Positions 44,746 through 54,522 are shown, numbered from the stretch's first letter. The stretch: 64,000 bases of DNA from Rickettsiales bacterium UBA2645 (GCA_002359655.1 DENL01000035.1:35131-99130), one strand, 5' to 3'. Notes: a model not told the origin generated them from the sequence alone. Numbers and translations: made by a program.

Positions 44746-44937
44746 TTAACGATCGCCGCTGCCGCCTTTTTTAATGTTTGATTGCGCATTTGATTTTTTA
44801 ACGCCGCTAAAATTTGATCCAACATTTCCACCCTTCACACCTTTAGCGCCACCTCTTGTATTATGAGGATCAGCAACAAATGGAGAAAGTTTTTTTACTG
44901 GTTTGAACTCTGGAATTTTTTTGTCGTTTGTAGTCAT
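44746..44937 (-). CDS. Small Gly/Lys-rich protein upstream of recQ
   Basis: 63 residues from ATG 44937: [20 protein letters not shown], then [20 protein letters not shown] and similar. Basic, Gly/Lys/Ser-rich and disordered-looking, no family recognised. Its stop lies 4 bp before the recQ start at 44741, which suggests coupling. The alternative is that this reading frame is non-coding leader. Confidence 0.45.
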   Translation of the reverse strand: MTTNDKKIPEFKPVKKLSPFVADPHNTRGGAKGVKGGNVGSNFSGVKKSNAQSNIKKGGSGDR

Positions 44938-45002
44938 AATCATTACTTAAAGTTATTAAAAAATTATTCTAATTCTGAGGATTAAACTACGTTTGAATTT
45001 GG

Positions 45003-46181
45003 TTAAACATATTCTCCAGCAGCTTTGCCAGAAGCCCAAGCCCACTGAAAATTAAAACCGCCAAGCCAACCTGTAACATCCAAAACTTCGCCGATAAAAA
45101 ATAAATTAGAAACTTTTTTACTCTCAAAAGTTTTAGAAGAAATTTCATTAGTATCAACTCCGCCTGAAGTTACTTCAGCTTTAGCAAAGCCTTCTGTGTC
45201 ATTTGTTTCAAGATTCCAACGATTTATTGAATCAGCAATTTCTTTGATTTTTTGATTAGAAAGATCGGCCAAATTTCCTAAGTGATTTGCTTTTATGGAT
45301 AAATAGTTTGCCAAGCTTTTTGGCAAAAATTGCGCTATAAAACTTTGTAATTCTTGTTTTGGTTTTAATTTTTTTTCCTCTTGCAGGCGCGAAAAAATAT
45401 CAACTTCTGGTACTAAATTTATAACGATTTTTTCACCTCTTTTTAAATAAGAAGAAATTTGCAAAATAGCTGGACCACTGATGCCGCGATGAGTAAATAA
45501 AATTGCTTCACGAAAACTTATTTTTTTGCAAGATACTATCGCATCAACCGCGACTCCTGATAAACTTTTGGTTTCACTCAAGAGATTTTCAGCAAAAGTC
45601 AGTGGTACTAAAGCAGGAATTGGCTGAATAATTTTTAAGCCAAATTGTCGTGCTACATCATAACCAAAGCCAGTTGCACCCATTTTAGGAATTGAAAGTC
45701 CGCCAGTTGCAATTACTAAAGATTGGCAATTGATTAAGTAATTTTTGATTTTTAATTCAAAAAAATCTGCAGTTTTCTTGATGTCACTAACCTTACTCTC
45801 AAGGCTTATTTCAACATTTCCTAAAGCGCATTCATCAAGCAACATTTTAATAATTTGTTTGGAAGAAATATCACAAAAAAGTTGGCCTAAAGTTTTTTCG
45901 TGAAAAGCAATTTGATGTTTTTTTATTAGATTTATGAAGTCTTGCGAAGTGAAGCGTTTCAAAGCCGAAACGCAGAAATGTGGATTTTTAGAAATGAAGT
46001 TTTTTTCTGAAACAAAAAGATTAGTAAAGTTGCATCTGCCGCCGCCAGAAATTCTGATTTTTTCACCAACCGCTTTAGCATGATCAACCAATAAAACTTT
46101 TCGACCGCGTTTGCCGGCAATTGCAGCGCACATCAATCCTGCAGCTCCAGCGCCAATAACTACGCAATCAAAAAATTTCAT
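45003..46181 (-). CDS. BaiN/RdsA-type FAD-dependent oxidoreductase (YhiN family)
   Basis: 392-residue HI0933-type flavoprotein. FAD motif VIGAGAAGLMCAAIAGKRG near 7, RISGGGRCNFTN near 43, ATGGLSIPKMGATGFGYDVA near 155, and DVTGWLGGFNFQWAWASGKAAG at the end. Substrate unknown in most members. 3 bp before it is purB on the same strand. Confidence 0.9.
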   Translation of the reverse strand: MKFFDCVVIGAGAAGLMCAAIAGKRGRKVLLVDHAKAVGEKIRISGGGRCNFTNLFVSEKNFISKNPHFCVSALKRFTSQDFINLIKKHQIAFHEKTLGQLFCDISSKQIIKMLLDECALGNVEISLESKVSDIKKTADFFELKIKNYLINCQSLVIATGGLSIPKMGATGFGYDVARQFGLKIIQPIPALVPLTFAENLLSETKSLSGVAVDAIVSCKKISFREAILFTHRGISGPAILQISSYLKRGEKIVINLVPEVDIFSRLQEEKKLKPKQELQSFIAQFLPKSLANYLSIKANHLGNLADLSNQKIKEIADSINRWNLETNDTEGFAKAEVTSGGVDTNEISSKTFESKKVSNLFFIGEVLDVTGWLGGFNFQWAWASGKAAGEYV

Positions 46182-46184
46182 GAA

Positions 46185-47501
46185 TTAGTTTTTGAAAACT
46201 TGCTTAAAAATATGATCGATATTTTTAGTGTGATAAGTGATGTCGAAAATCTCTTCGAGTTTTTTATCACTCAATTTAGAAGAAACTTCTTTATCGGCTT
46301 TGAGCAATTCTAAAAAGCTATTTGATTCTCCAGCCCAGATTTTCATCGCATTAATTTGCACAATTTTGTAGGCGTCTTCCCGACTGATTTTTGCTTCTTC
46401 GATCAATGTTAAAAGCACACGTTGCGAAAAAACCAAACCACCTAATTTATCCAGATTTTTTTGCATGTTTTTTTCATGCACGACTAGATTTTCAACTAAA
46501 CCAACTAGACGGTTTAAAGCGAAATCTAGCGTTATAGTTGCATCAGGCGCGATCATTCTTTCAACCGAAGAGTGCGAAATATCGCGCTCATGCCAGCTGG
46601 CAACATTTTCCATAGCAGGAATAACCGCACTTCGAACCATACGCGCCAAGCCGGTCAAGTTTTCGCTCAACACTGGATTACGTTTGTGTGGCATCGCTGA
46701 AGAACCTTTTTGACCTTTCGAGAAAAATTCTTCCGCTTCCAAAACTTCAGTTCTTTGCAAATGTCTGATTTCAATTGCCAGATTTTCAATTGAAGAAGCA
46801 ATTACTCCCAAACATGCAAAAAACGCCGCATGACGGTCTCTTGGAATGATTTGACTAGAAACTGACTCTTCGCTCAAGCCTAGTTTTTCAGCGACATATT
46901 TTTGTATGAATGGATCAACATTGGCAAAAGTTCCAACAGCGCCAGAAATAGCACAAACCGAAATTTCTTTTTTAGCGATTTTTAAACGCGATAAGTTTCT
47001 TTCAAACTCGGCATAAAAGCGCGCCAACTTTAAACCAAATGTCACAGGCTCAGCGTGAATGCCATGTGAGCGACCAACGCAAACTGTATTTTTATGTTCA
47101 AAAGCGCGTTTTTTTAGCGCCAGTAAAAGTCTTTCTAAATCGTTAATTAAAATATCCGAAGCTTGCGAAAGTTGCAGCGAAAGACAAGTATCAAGCACAT
47201 CAGAGCTTGTCATTCCTAAATGAATGAAGCGTGAATTTTCACCAACCAATTCTGCTAAGTGAGTCAAAAAAGCGATCACATCATGTTTGGTAACCGATTC
47301 AATTTCGTCAACACGCGCTGCATCAAATTTTCCGCCTGCTTTTTTAAAATTCTCACGAATACGCAAAGCAGAGCCAGCATCAGCAACACCAATCTTTTCT
47401 AAGGCTTCGAGCGCGTAAATTTCAATATCAAACCAGATTTGATATTTATTTTCTTGCGACCAAATAGCGGTCATTTCAGGTCGTGAATAGCGAGGAATCA
47501 T
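46185..47501 (-). CDS. purB: Adenylosuccinate lyase
   Basis: Purine synthesis: cleaves SAICAR and adenylosuccinate to release fumarate. 438 residues of the fumarase/aspartase superfamily; signature SSAMPHKRNP near 263, TSSDVLDTCL near 90 and GRSHGIHAEP near 140. Ends 3 bp before the flavoprotein start. Confidence 0.96.
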   Translation of the reverse strand: MIPRYSRPEMTAIWSQENKYQIWFDIEIYALEALEKIGVADAGSALRIRENFKKAGGKFDAARVDEIESVTKHDVIAFLTHLAELVGENSRFIHLGMTSSDVLDTCLSLQLSQASDILINDLERLLLALKKRAFEHKNTVCVGRSHGIHAEPVTFGLKLARFYAEFERNLSRLKIAKKEISVCAISGAVGTFANVDPFIQKYVAEKLGLSEESVSSQIIPRDRHAAFFACLGVIASSIENLAIEIRHLQRTEVLEAEEFFSKGQKGSSAMPHKRNPVLSENLTGLARMVRSAVIPAMENVASWHERDISHSSVERMIAPDATITLDFALNRLVGLVENLVVHEKNMQKNLDKLGGLVFSQRVLLTLIEEAKISREDAYKIVQINAMKIWAGESNSFLELLKADKEVSSKLSDKKLEEIFDITYHTKNIDHIFKQVFKN

Positions 47502-47564
47502 GCAAAGTTGAAAAAGTTGTTACGCGAATGCAGCAATTTACTGGCTAAGAAGCAATTCGATTAG

Positions 47565-48929
47565 CTATAAAATAAATTTAGACAGGTCGGTTTTACCAGA
47601 AATTAAATCGCCAAGATGTTCTTCAACATATTTATCATCGATGTTGATTTTACTTTCTGGACTCATCTCACTTGCTTCAAAACTAATTTCTTCCAGAATT
47701 TTTTCTAACATTGTGTGCAAACGACGAGCACCGATATTTTCAACTTCGGCATTTACTTTGTGAGCAATTTTAGCGATTTGTTTTACACCAGTTTCGGTAA
47801 AATTTAGTGTTACTTTTTCAACTCCAATCAATGCAATATATTGCTTTATCAAACTAGATTCTGGCTCGTTTAAAATGCGTACTAAATCTTCTTCAGTCAG
47901 CGGTTTTAATTGTACACGAATTGGAAAACGACCTTGCAACTCAGGCAATAAATCCGAAGGTTTTGCAGCGTGAAAAGCACCAGAAGCAACAAATAAAATG
48001 TGATCAGTTTTTACCAAACCATATTTGGTGCTAATAGTCGTACCTTCAACCAAAGGTAATAAATCACGCTGAACACCTTCACGACTAACATCAGCTCCCG
48101 AGCCTTTCATACCAGCACGGGCACAGATTTTATCGATCTCGTCGATAAAAACAATGCCATCATTTTCAACTGCTCTTAAAGCATTTTTGATGATTTTATC
48201 TTCATCAATCATTTTTTCTGATTCTTCGTCGATCAAGGTTTTGATGGCGTCTTCAACACTCATGCGCACTTTTTTGGTTTTATCGCCACCAATTGCTTTG
48301 CCAATCATTTCGCTAATATTAATCATGCCAACATGACCACCAGGAACATCAAAACCGCTGGAAAAAGAATTATTGGAATCAGAAATTTCAATTTCAATTT
48401 CGCGCTCATTTAACTCACCATTATCAAGCATGTGCGAAAATTTCTCTTTAGTTTCTTCGGTGGCAGTTTCGCCAACCAAACTTTTTAAAACTTTCTTTTT
48501 TGCAGCTTGTTCGGCTTTATTGTAAACTTCTTTTTTCTTTTCATTTTTCGAGGTTTTGATCGCCATTTCGACTAGATCGCGAATGATTGAATCAACCTCA
48601 CGGCCAACATATCCGACTTCGGTAAATTTTGTTGCTTCAACTTTTATAAATGGAGCGTTAGCAAGTTTGGCTAAACGGCGCGCGATTTCGGTTTTACCAA
48701 CGCCAGTGGGTCCTGCCATTAAAATATTTTTTGGTACAATTTCTTCACGAAGTGGACTTTCAACTAACTTACGACGATAACGATTTCTAAGCGCGATGGC
48801 CATCGCTTTTTTAGCATCAACTTGACCAACAATATAACGATTGAGTTCTTCAACTATTTGTTTTGGCGTTAGGCTTGTAGTAGAATTTTGTAACGAAGCG
48901 GTGCTTTCAGAGTTTTTATTTTTCTTCAT
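47565..48929 (-). CDS. hslU: ATP-dependent protease ATPase subunit HslU
   Basis: AAA+ unfoldase partner of HslV. 454 residues from ATG 48929; an upstream in-frame ATG (48980) lies within the preceding small gene. Features: [16 protein letters not shown] start, Walker [10 protein letters not shown], Walker [10 protein letters not shown], the I domain (about 110-245) and the C-terminal end DLSKFIL for HslV docking. hslV, normally directly upstream, is not next to it here. Confidence 0.96.
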   Translation of the reverse strand: MKKNKNSESTASLQNSTTSLTPKQIVEELNRYIVGQVDAKKAMAIALRNRYRRKLVESPLREEIVPKNILMAGPTGVGKTEIARRLAKLANAPFIKVEATKFTEVGYVGREVDSIIRDLVEMAIKTSKNEKKKEVYNKAEQAAKKKVLKSLVGETATEETKEKFSHMLDNGELNEREIEIEISDSNNSFSSGFDVPGGHVGMINISEMIGKAIGGDKTKKVRMSVEDAIKTLIDEESEKMIDEDKIIKNALRAVENDGIVFIDEIDKICARAGMKGSGADVSREGVQRDLLPLVEGTTISTKYGLVKTDHILFVASGAFHAAKPSDLLPELQGRFPIRVQLKPLTEEDLVRILNEPESSLIKQYIALIGVEKVTLNFTETGVKQIAKIAHKVNAEVENIGARRLHTMLEKILEEISFEASEMSPESKINIDDKYVEEHLGDLISGKTDLSKFIL

Positions 48930-49044
48930 TGGAAATTTGTTTATTAGATGCGTTTTTTGATCCGTTATATGTAGCGGCATTTAACAAAAATACTAGTAGC
49001 AAGACAACAAAACTGGTAAAAAAAATTATCAGCAAAAATTTCAT
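48916..49044 (-). CDS. Small single-span membrane protein between engB and hslU
   Basis: 42 residues: [23 protein letters not shown] is one membrane helix, then a short polar tail ([18 protein letters not shown]). It starts in an ATGA overlap with the engB stop and overlaps the hslU start by 14 bp, so the spacing suggests coupled translation. No family recognised. Confidence 0.5.
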   Translation of the reverse strand: MKFLLIIFFTSFVVLLLVFLLNAATYNGSKNASNKQISNEEK

Positions 49045-49682
49045 AAGTGTTGCAAAACTTCGATGATTGAATCTTGTATGTCTTGAATTCCGTATCCTTT
49101 CAAGCTGCTGGTGGAAATAATTTTTGGATGAGCTGCAGGCCACTTCAAAATTTCTTTGGTGATTTTTTCTTCCATTTTAGCAACTTCTTGACGGTTTAGC
49201 TTGTCGGTTTTTGTCAAAATAATTTGGAAAGAAACCGCCACAGCATTTAAAATGTTGATCATATCAAGATCAGATTCTTTCAAGCCTTTTACTGGATCAA
49301 TCAATAAATATAAGCGCTTCAGATTAGAACGCTTAGTTAAATATTCTAAAGCCGTTCTTTGCCAATGCTCAATATCAGAATTTTTAGCTTTAGCGAAACC
49401 GTATCCAGGCATATCAACCAAAACAAAACCTTCGGAAAAATTTTGGGTAAAACCGTCAGCGACTTTAAAAAAATTTAATTGGCGAGTGCGTCCCGGAGTG
49501 GTTGAAACAATAGCGATTTTCCTGCCAACGATTGAATTGATCAGACTAGATTTGCCAACATTGGAAGCACCGATAAAAGCAATTTCTGGCTTTAAATCTT
49601 GTGGAGCCTGATCATATCTATGCGCACCTAAAATAAACTCACACTGACCGTTAAATATTTTTTTGGGATCTAATTTTTTCAT
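49041..49682 (-). CDS. engB: Ribosome biogenesis GTPase EngB/YihA
   Basis: Small GTPase needed for large-subunit assembly. 213 residues: G1 GASNVGKSS, G3 DMPGYG, G4 TKTDKL, and the typical TTPGRTRQLNFF switch I. It overlaps rimK by 4 bp. Operon kdsB-rimB-rimK-engB-small ORF-hslU. Confidence 0.96.
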   Translation of the reverse strand: MKKLDPKKIFNGQCEFILGAHRYDQAPQDLKPEIAFIGASNVGKSSLINSIVGRKIAIVSTTPGRTRQLNFFKVADGFTQNFSEGFVLVDMPGYGFAKAKNSDIEHWQRTALEYLTKRSNLKRLYLLIDPVKGLKESDLDMINILNAVAVSFQIILTKTDKLNRQEVAKMEEKITKEILKWPAAHPKIISTSSLKGYGIQDIQDSIIEVLQHL

Positions 49683-50569
49683 TTAATTTTTTTAATTTTT
49701 GCCACTTCCAAAAACTCAATCATCTTATCGGCAATATCAACGCCAGTTGAATTTTCAATGCCTTCAAGACCTGGAGAGGAATTTACTTCTAGAAGTTTTG
49801 GCCCAGAGTTAGAGCGCACCATATCAACGCCAGCAACTTCTAGACCAATAATTTTTGTAGCTTTGATTGCCAAGTCGCGCTCTTCGTTGCTAACTTCAAT
49901 TGCTTTTGCTGTAGCACCTAAATGCATATTGGCGCGGAATTCTCCTTCTTGAGCAAGGCGTTCCATTGACGCTACAACTTTTCCACCAACCACAAAACAT
50001 CTGATGTCTTGGCCTTTTGACTCTTTGATATAATGCTGGACTAAAATATCAGCTTTCAAACTGCGAAAGGCGTTGATCACACTTTCTGCGGCTTTATTGG
50101 TTTCAGCTAAAACTACTCCGACACCTTTGGTTCCTTCCAATAATTTTACTACTAAAGGTGCACTGCCAACTAGTTTGATTAAATCTTTAGTATCGTAAGA
50201 TGAGTTAGCAAAACTGGTATCAGGCAGATTTATTCCATGCTGCGACATGACTTGCAAAGTGTGTAATTTATCGCGCGATTTGGTTATTTCTTCAGAACCG
50301 TTCAGACAATTAATTCCCATGACTTCAAATTGTCGTACAATTGCAGTGCCGTAAAACGTCAATGAAGGCTTGATACGCGGAATAACATAATCGATATTTT
50401 CTAACCTTTTTCCTTCATCGTAAAAAACTTCGCAATTCTTTGGCGCAACTTTGATGTAGCATTCTCCAACATTTACAAATTCGATTTCGTGACCACGTTT
50501 TTCTGCGGCCTCAACTATACGCTGGTTAGAATAAAGATTGGGATTTGAGGCTAATAATATAATTTTCAT
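49679..50569 (-). CDS. rimK: RimK-type alpha-L-glutamate ligase (ribosomal protein S6 modification)
   Basis: ATP-grasp ligase that adds glutamates to the C terminus of ribosomal protein S6. 296 residues: PRIKPSLTFYGTAIVRQFE, the ATP lid KLLEGTKGVGVVLAE, and GVDMVRSNSGPKLLEVNSSPGLEGIE with the metal ligands. Directly downstream of its conserved aspartic-protease-like partner (4-bp overlap), which strengthens the RimK call. Confidence 0.92.
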   Translation of the reverse strand: MKIILLASNPNLYSNQRIVEAAEKRGHEIEFVNVGECYIKVAPKNCEVFYDEGKRLENIDYVIPRIKPSLTFYGTAIVRQFEVMGINCLNGSEEITKSRDKLHTLQVMSQHGINLPDTSFANSSYDTKDLIKLVGSAPLVVKLLEGTKGVGVVLAETNKAAESVINAFRSLKADILVQHYIKESKGQDIRCFVVGGKVVASMERLAQEGEFRANMHLGATAKAIEVSNEERDLAIKATKIIGLEVAGVDMVRSNSGPKLLEVNSSPGLEGIENSTGVDIADKMIEFLEVAKIKKIK

Positions 50570-51066
50570 GATTTTCTAGGATCTAAGCAAGATTTGGTAG
50601 CGCGATATAATTTTAAAATTTCAGTTTTTTTAAGCTTACCTTGCAAAAAGGATTTTGAAGGATCAACCATCATTTTAGCTTGTTTGATTGCTTCTCTTCC
50701 GAGCAGCATACGAAATGCCATAGTGTCGCGATTGGCCAAAGTTAATTCGATACGAACTTTGCTTTCACCAATTCTTAAATCTGATTTAATAACAAATCTT
50801 TTTTCTTTTCTTCCACCAGAGTCCGAAACCATTCTGCGGTCGATAACGCGCTCAACACAAGTGCGCACCAGATTTTTATTTTTCTGTAAAGGGTGAATAT
50901 CGAACTGCACATACTCAACATTTTCGATATAGAAACTCTCAATATTAAAAGCGTGAAGCGATGAAGTTTTTGCACCAGTATCTATTTTGCCTTTAATTGC
51001 TGGCAAACTCAGGCAATCAAGAGCAAACCATTCTTTCCAGCCAATGGTTTTTTTTATTTTTTTCAT
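50566..51066 (-). CDS. RimK-associated retropepsin-like protein (RimB type)
   Basis: 166 residues of the putative ATP-dependent zinc protease family (retropepsin-like), which accompanies rimK; RimB removes or trims glutamates on S6. The active-site motif is DTGAKTSSLHA near 31. The fold was shown by structure in related families; catalytic role here is inference. Overlaps rimK and kdsB by 4 bp each. Confidence 0.85.
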   Translation of the reverse strand: MKKIKKTIGWKEWFALDCLSLPAIKGKIDTGAKTSSLHAFNIESFYIENVEYVQFDIHPLQKNKNLVRTCVERVIDRRMVSDSGGRKEKRFVIKSDLRIGESKVRIELTLANRDTMAFRMLLGREAIKQAKMMVDPSKSFLQGKLKKTEILKLYRATKSCLDPRKS

Positions 51067-51806
51067 TGCGCTGAAACTAGTTTTGTCATGATTGCTAGAT
51101 CTTCCTGCGTATCAACTGACAAAGGATGTGCTTGAACAATTTTAACCAGAATTTTCATGTCATTTTCTAAAGCGCGGAGTTGCTCCAGACTTTCTCGCTG
51201 CTCCAGATTTGAAGGCGAAAGGCTAACAAATTTTTCTAAAGCTGATTTTTTGTAAGCATAAATTCCAATGTGATGATAAAAATCTAAAGCTGTTGTTTTA
51301 GAGAAAGGAATTGGGGCACGGGAAAAATAAAGAGCTTTACCCAAAGTTTCTTCAATAAAAGAAATGGCGATTTTGACTACATTTGGATTAGTAATTTCTG
51401 CTATATTTTCGATTTTTGAAGCAACAGTGGCAATATCACAATCATGCTCTAAAGCCGCTTTAGCAGCAGCTCGGATAACTTGCGGATCAATATTTGGTAA
51501 ATCGCCTTGCAAATTTAAAATCACATCAAATCCATCACCATGAAATTTTTTGTAAGCAGCGTAAATACGATCAGTTCCAGAAGGCAGATTTGGGTCAGTG
51601 ATTACAAATTTTCCGCCAAATTTTTTTACTTCCGCAGCAATTTCTTCGCCGTCACAAGCAATCAAAACTTCGCCCAAATTAGCAGCAAGGGCTTGTTCAT
51701 AAACTCTTTGAATCATACTTTTGCCACAAATATCGGCCAGCGGTTTATTTGGTAAACGAGTTGAGGCCAAACGAACTGGAATTATAGTTAAAACTTTATT
51801 TTTCAT
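51063..51806 (-). CDS. kdsB: 3-deoxy-manno-octulosonate cytidylyltransferase
   Basis: Activates KDO as CMP-KDO for lipopolysaccharide core synthesis, so the cell should make LPS. 247 residues: TIIPVRLASTRLPNKPLADI near 6, LNLQGDLPNIDP near 96, FSRAPIPF near 152, HIGIYAYKKSAL near 180. First gene of the six-gene minus-strand operon ending at hslU. Confidence 0.96.
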   Translation of the reverse strand: MKNKVLTIIPVRLASTRLPNKPLADICGKSMIQRVYEQALAANLGEVLIACDGEEIAAEVKKFGGKFVITDPNLPSGTDRIYAAYKKFHGDGFDVILNLQGDLPNIDPQVIRAAAKAALEHDCDIATVASKIENIAEITNPNVVKIAISFIEETLGKALYFSRAPIPFSKTTALDFYHHIGIYAYKKSALEKFVSLSPSNLEQRESLEQLRALENDMKILVKIVQAHPLSVDTQEDLAIMTKLVSAQ

Positions 51807-51876
51807 TTTATGAGAATTTCGGTTACTAGTTTCGCGATTTTAGATAAATAGCTCTTCAAAGATTTCTACAAATTTG

Positions 51877-51911
51877 TTGCATTTTTAAGATTCCTGCTTT
51901 TAATGCGCCGC
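51877..51911 (+). promoter_or_regulatory. Putative tRNA-Lys promoter with GC-rich discriminator
   Basis: TTGCAT (51877-51882), 16-bp spacer, TTTAAT (51899-51904), then GCGCCGC (51905-51911). Shares AATGCGCCGCTC exactly with the tRNA-Thr promoter region. The leader to the tRNA is about 75 nt. Confidence 0.45.
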
Positions 51912-51986
51912 TCCTTTGCTCAAAACAAGCATTGCACCATAACTCTTCAGACCAAAATCAAATAAACTAGTTTTAAGTTTTTATTT

Positions 51987-52062
51987 GAGCACGTAGCTCA
52001 GTCGGTAGAGCACCTCACTTTTAATGAGGTTGTCGCTGGTTCGATTCCAGCCGTGCTCACCA
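51987..52062 (+). tRNA. tRNA-Lys (anticodon UUU)
   Basis: 76 nt with encoded CCA. Acceptor GAGCACG/CGTGCTC, anticodon loop CTTTTAA (TTT), T loop TTCGATT. It stands alone between kdsB and the deaD terminator. Confidence 0.97.
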
Positions 52063-52075
52063 TTTTTGCGTTAAG

Positions 52076-52100
52076 AAAACGACCTGAACGGTCGTTTTTA
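52076..52100 (+). terminator. Terminator after tRNA-Lys
   Basis: 7-bp stem AACGACC (52078-52084) with GGTCGTT (52090-52096), 5-nt loop, then a short T run. Directly after the tRNA. Confidence 0.8.
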
Positions 52101-52146
52101 GTAAAAATGCGCATTGTGTTTGCTTCAGCAAATATGACCGCCGCAA

Positions 52147-52187
52147 CAAAAAGGCCGTCTTCTTTTGAGGACGGCCTTTTGTTTTTT
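52147..52187. terminator. Bidirectional terminator between tRNA-Lys and deaD
   Basis: Stem AAAAGGCCGTC (52149-52159) with its inverse (52170-52180), 10-nt loop, T-run on the plus strand and A/T-rich flank on the minus strand. It lies 18 bp after the deaD stop and should also end deaD transcription. Confidence 0.85.
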
Positions 52188-52204
52188 GGGCATTTTTTAG
52201 ATTT

Positions 52205-53875
52205 CTATTTTTTATCTTTAGCTCTGGAAACCAAAGATCTTTTGCCACCTGATTGTTTTTGGAAAGAATGCATAATTTTTTCTGCATCTTCAAAGGGCGC
52301 TGCAAAAAAGGCGAATGAATCAAAAATTTTCACATCATCAATACGGCGTTGATCAACGCCAGTTTCCTTTTGGATGAAATCAACTAATTTTCTTGGATCC
52401 ATATTGTCGTTACGACCTTTTGCGATAAAAAGACGCGCTGTGCCTTTGCGATCAACATAACCTCTTTTACCTTGCTCGCCAATTGGCCTATAACCACTCA
52501 TACCGCGATCATCATAATGGAAATCTTTATTCTTTTTATAAGATCCAATGTCATTGATTTCACTGTAGCTTCTTTCGTTTAATTCATCTTTGAAAGCCAA
52601 TTTCAATAAAGCTGCTACAGCAGTTTTTGGATCAAGACTTTCTTTTAAAATTTCTTCAGCAATTTGTTCTAGATCAGAAAATTTACCGCCAGCGATAATT
52701 TCTGCCAGAGAGGTTTTGATGCGCTGTTTCTTACTTTCAATTACATCTGCAACATTAGGAACTTTTTGCTTAGTGATTGTGGCATTCGCAACTCTTTGAA
52801 TTGAAACCAGTTTGCGATATTCTGAAGGAGTAATCAAGGTGATTGCTGTTCCACTTTTGCCAGCTCTGCCCGTACGACCAATTCTGTGGACATAGCTTTC
52901 AGGGTCTTGTGGTAAAGAATAGTTAATAACATGAGTCAAATTATCGACATCAATTCCTCGCGCCGCAACGTCGGTTGCAACTAGCACAGTGATTTTTTTA
53001 CCACGAAATTTTTGTAAAACTTTTTCTCTTTGACCTTGTGAAAGATCGCCGTGAATTGCTTCAGCTCTGCAACCACGATTGAGTAATTTGTGAGAAATTT
53101 CGTCAGCATCAACTTTGGTTCTGGTAAAAACCATGCCGTAAAAACTTTCTTCCACGTCAATAATTCTGAAAAGCGCTTCGAATTTATCTGATTGAGCAAC
53201 TTCGAAATAAATTTGTTGAATATTATCACGAGTGATTTGATCAGTCGCCGCAGCAATAACTTCATAATCGTTCATATATTGTTTGGCCAAACGCTCAATG
53301 TGAGAAGGCATTGTGGCCGAAAAAAGAACGGTGCGGCGTTGTTTTGGCGCAGCTTTTAAAATGGATTCAATATCTTCAATAAATCCCATATTTAACATTT
53401 CATCAGCTTCATCCAAAACGATGTAAGAGACTTTTGAAATGTCTAAAGTTTTGCGATCTAAGTGATCAAGAATTCTTCCGGGAGTGCCAACAACAATATC
53501 AACACCGCGTTTCAGGCGTTCGATTTGGCGTTCGATTGGTTGACCACCGTAAACTGCCAGAATGCGCGTTTTATGCTCTTCCGCCAAAGAGCTCAGTTCT
53601 TCAGCAACTTGAATTGCCAATTCGCGAGTTGGCGCCAAAATAATTGCCTGAACTTTTTTAGAATCTGGCACAATATTTTCGATAATCGGAATGCCGAAAG
53701 CTGCGGTTTTGCCAGTTCCAGTTTGAGCTTTGCCAATTAAATCTTTTTTATTTTCAAGCAAGAAGGGAATGGTTTTAGCTTGGATCGGAGTTGGTTCTTC
53801 AAAGCCCTTTTTATGTAGGGAGTTAATCATCGCTTCAGAAAGACCAAGGTCTCTGAATTTTGTTAGAGTCGTCAT
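52205..53875 (-). CDS. deaD: DEAD-box RNA helicase, DeaD/CsdA-like
   Basis: Unwinds RNA in ribosome assembly or mRNA decay. 556 residues: Q motif, Walker A AQTGTGKTAAF, DEAD in VLDEADEMLNMGF, SATMP, and HRIGRTGRAG. The C terminus (about 460-535, TARLFIAKGRNDNMDPRKLVDF ... DSFAFF) is the DbpA/CsdA RNA-binding domain, supporting the DeaD group. A Lys/Arg-rich end follows. Terminated by the hairpin at 52147-52187. Confidence 0.93.
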   Translation of the reverse strand: MTTLTKFRDLGLSEAMINSLHKKGFEEPTPIQAKTIPFLLENKKDLIGKAQTGTGKTAAFGIPIIENIVPDSKKVQAIILAPTRELAIQVAEELSSLAEEHKTRILAVYGGQPIERQIERLKRGVDIVVGTPGRILDHLDRKTLDISKVSYIVLDEADEMLNMGFIEDIESILKAAPKQRRTVLFSATMPSHIERLAKQYMNDYEVIAAATDQITRDNIQQIYFEVAQSDKFEALFRIIDVEESFYGMVFTRTKVDADEISHKLLNRGCRAEAIHGDLSQGQREKVLQKFRGKKITVLVATDVAARGIDVDNLTHVINYSLPQDPESYVHRIGRTGRAGKSGTAITLITPSEYRKLVSIQRVANATITKQKVPNVADVIESKKQRIKTSLAEIIAGGKFSDLEQIAEEILKESLDPKTAVAALLKLAFKDELNERSYSEINDIGSYKKNKDFHYDDRGMSGYRPIGEQGKRGYVDRKGTARLFIAKGRNDNMDPRKLVDFIQKETGVDQRRIDDVKIFDSFAFFAAPFEDAEKIMHSFQKQSGGKRSLVSRAKDKK

Positions 53876-53970
53876 GTTTTTTGTTTTTAATTGGAGGTAA
53901 AATGCTGCGTGATGCAGGATTTACGGGCATTGTAAGCCTTTTCTTTTCAATGTCAAATTCATTTCCCGCG

Positions 53971-54522
53971 TCACTTTTTTGGTGCCGAAATTTTGTATAA
54001 AACATGTTTGGAATTTGGATGATCGAGTGGCAATTTTGGGTGAGAAAAATCACCTTTTAAATCGCGCTTCATGCCAATTTTTTCCATTACCGCTATTGAA
54101 CGTGAATTTTTTATTGTCGTGAAGGAAACAATTTCTTTTAAACCGAAATTTTCAAAACCAATTTTTAGCGAAGCTTTTGCCGCTTCAACTGCGTATCCTT
54201 TTCCCCAATATTTAAATCCCAGTCGCCAACCGATTTCAACGCAAGGCGTGAAGTGGCTTTCAAAATCAGGAATATGTAATCCGACAAAACCTATTAACTC
54301 GTCCGTTTCTTTGATTGTCGTCGCCCAAAAACCAAAACCGTTTTTGGAGATTAATTGATTTATCCGCACGATAAAGTCTTGACTTTCTTTGATACTCATT
54401 GATCCGCGCAAAAATTCAATCACGCGCTGATCTTGATTTATCGCCGCAAAAACTTCCGCATCTTCGCTTTTCCACAAACGCAAAATTAATCTTTCAGTTT
54501 CGATTCGATCTATAATTTGCAT
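53971..54522 (-). CDS. GNAT family N-acetyltransferase (RimJ/RimL-like)
   Basis: 183 residues. RIETERLILRLWKSEDAEVF start, WATTIKETDELIGFVGLH strand, GWRLGFKYWGKGYAVEAAKASLKI (acetyl-CoA loop GxGxA-type), and SIAVMEKIGMKRDLKGDF end. RimJ/L-like members acetylate protein N termini; substrate unknown. The start overlaps the pyrD stop by 13 bp. Confidence 0.9.
   Translation of the reverse strand: MQIIDRIETERLILRLWKSEDAEVFAAINQDQRVIEFLRGSMSIKESQDFIVRINQLISKNGFGFWATTIKETDELIGFVGLHIPDFESHFTPCVEIGWRLGFKYWGKGYAVEAAKASLKIGFENFGLKEIVSFTTIKNSRSIAVMEKIGMKRDLKGDFSHPKLPLDHPNSKHVLYKISAPKK

Noticed and set aside
44742..44831. Longer RecQ N terminus
   Set aside because: The 30 added Ala/Lys residues are absent from the family pattern and overlap the Gly/Lys-rich small gene.
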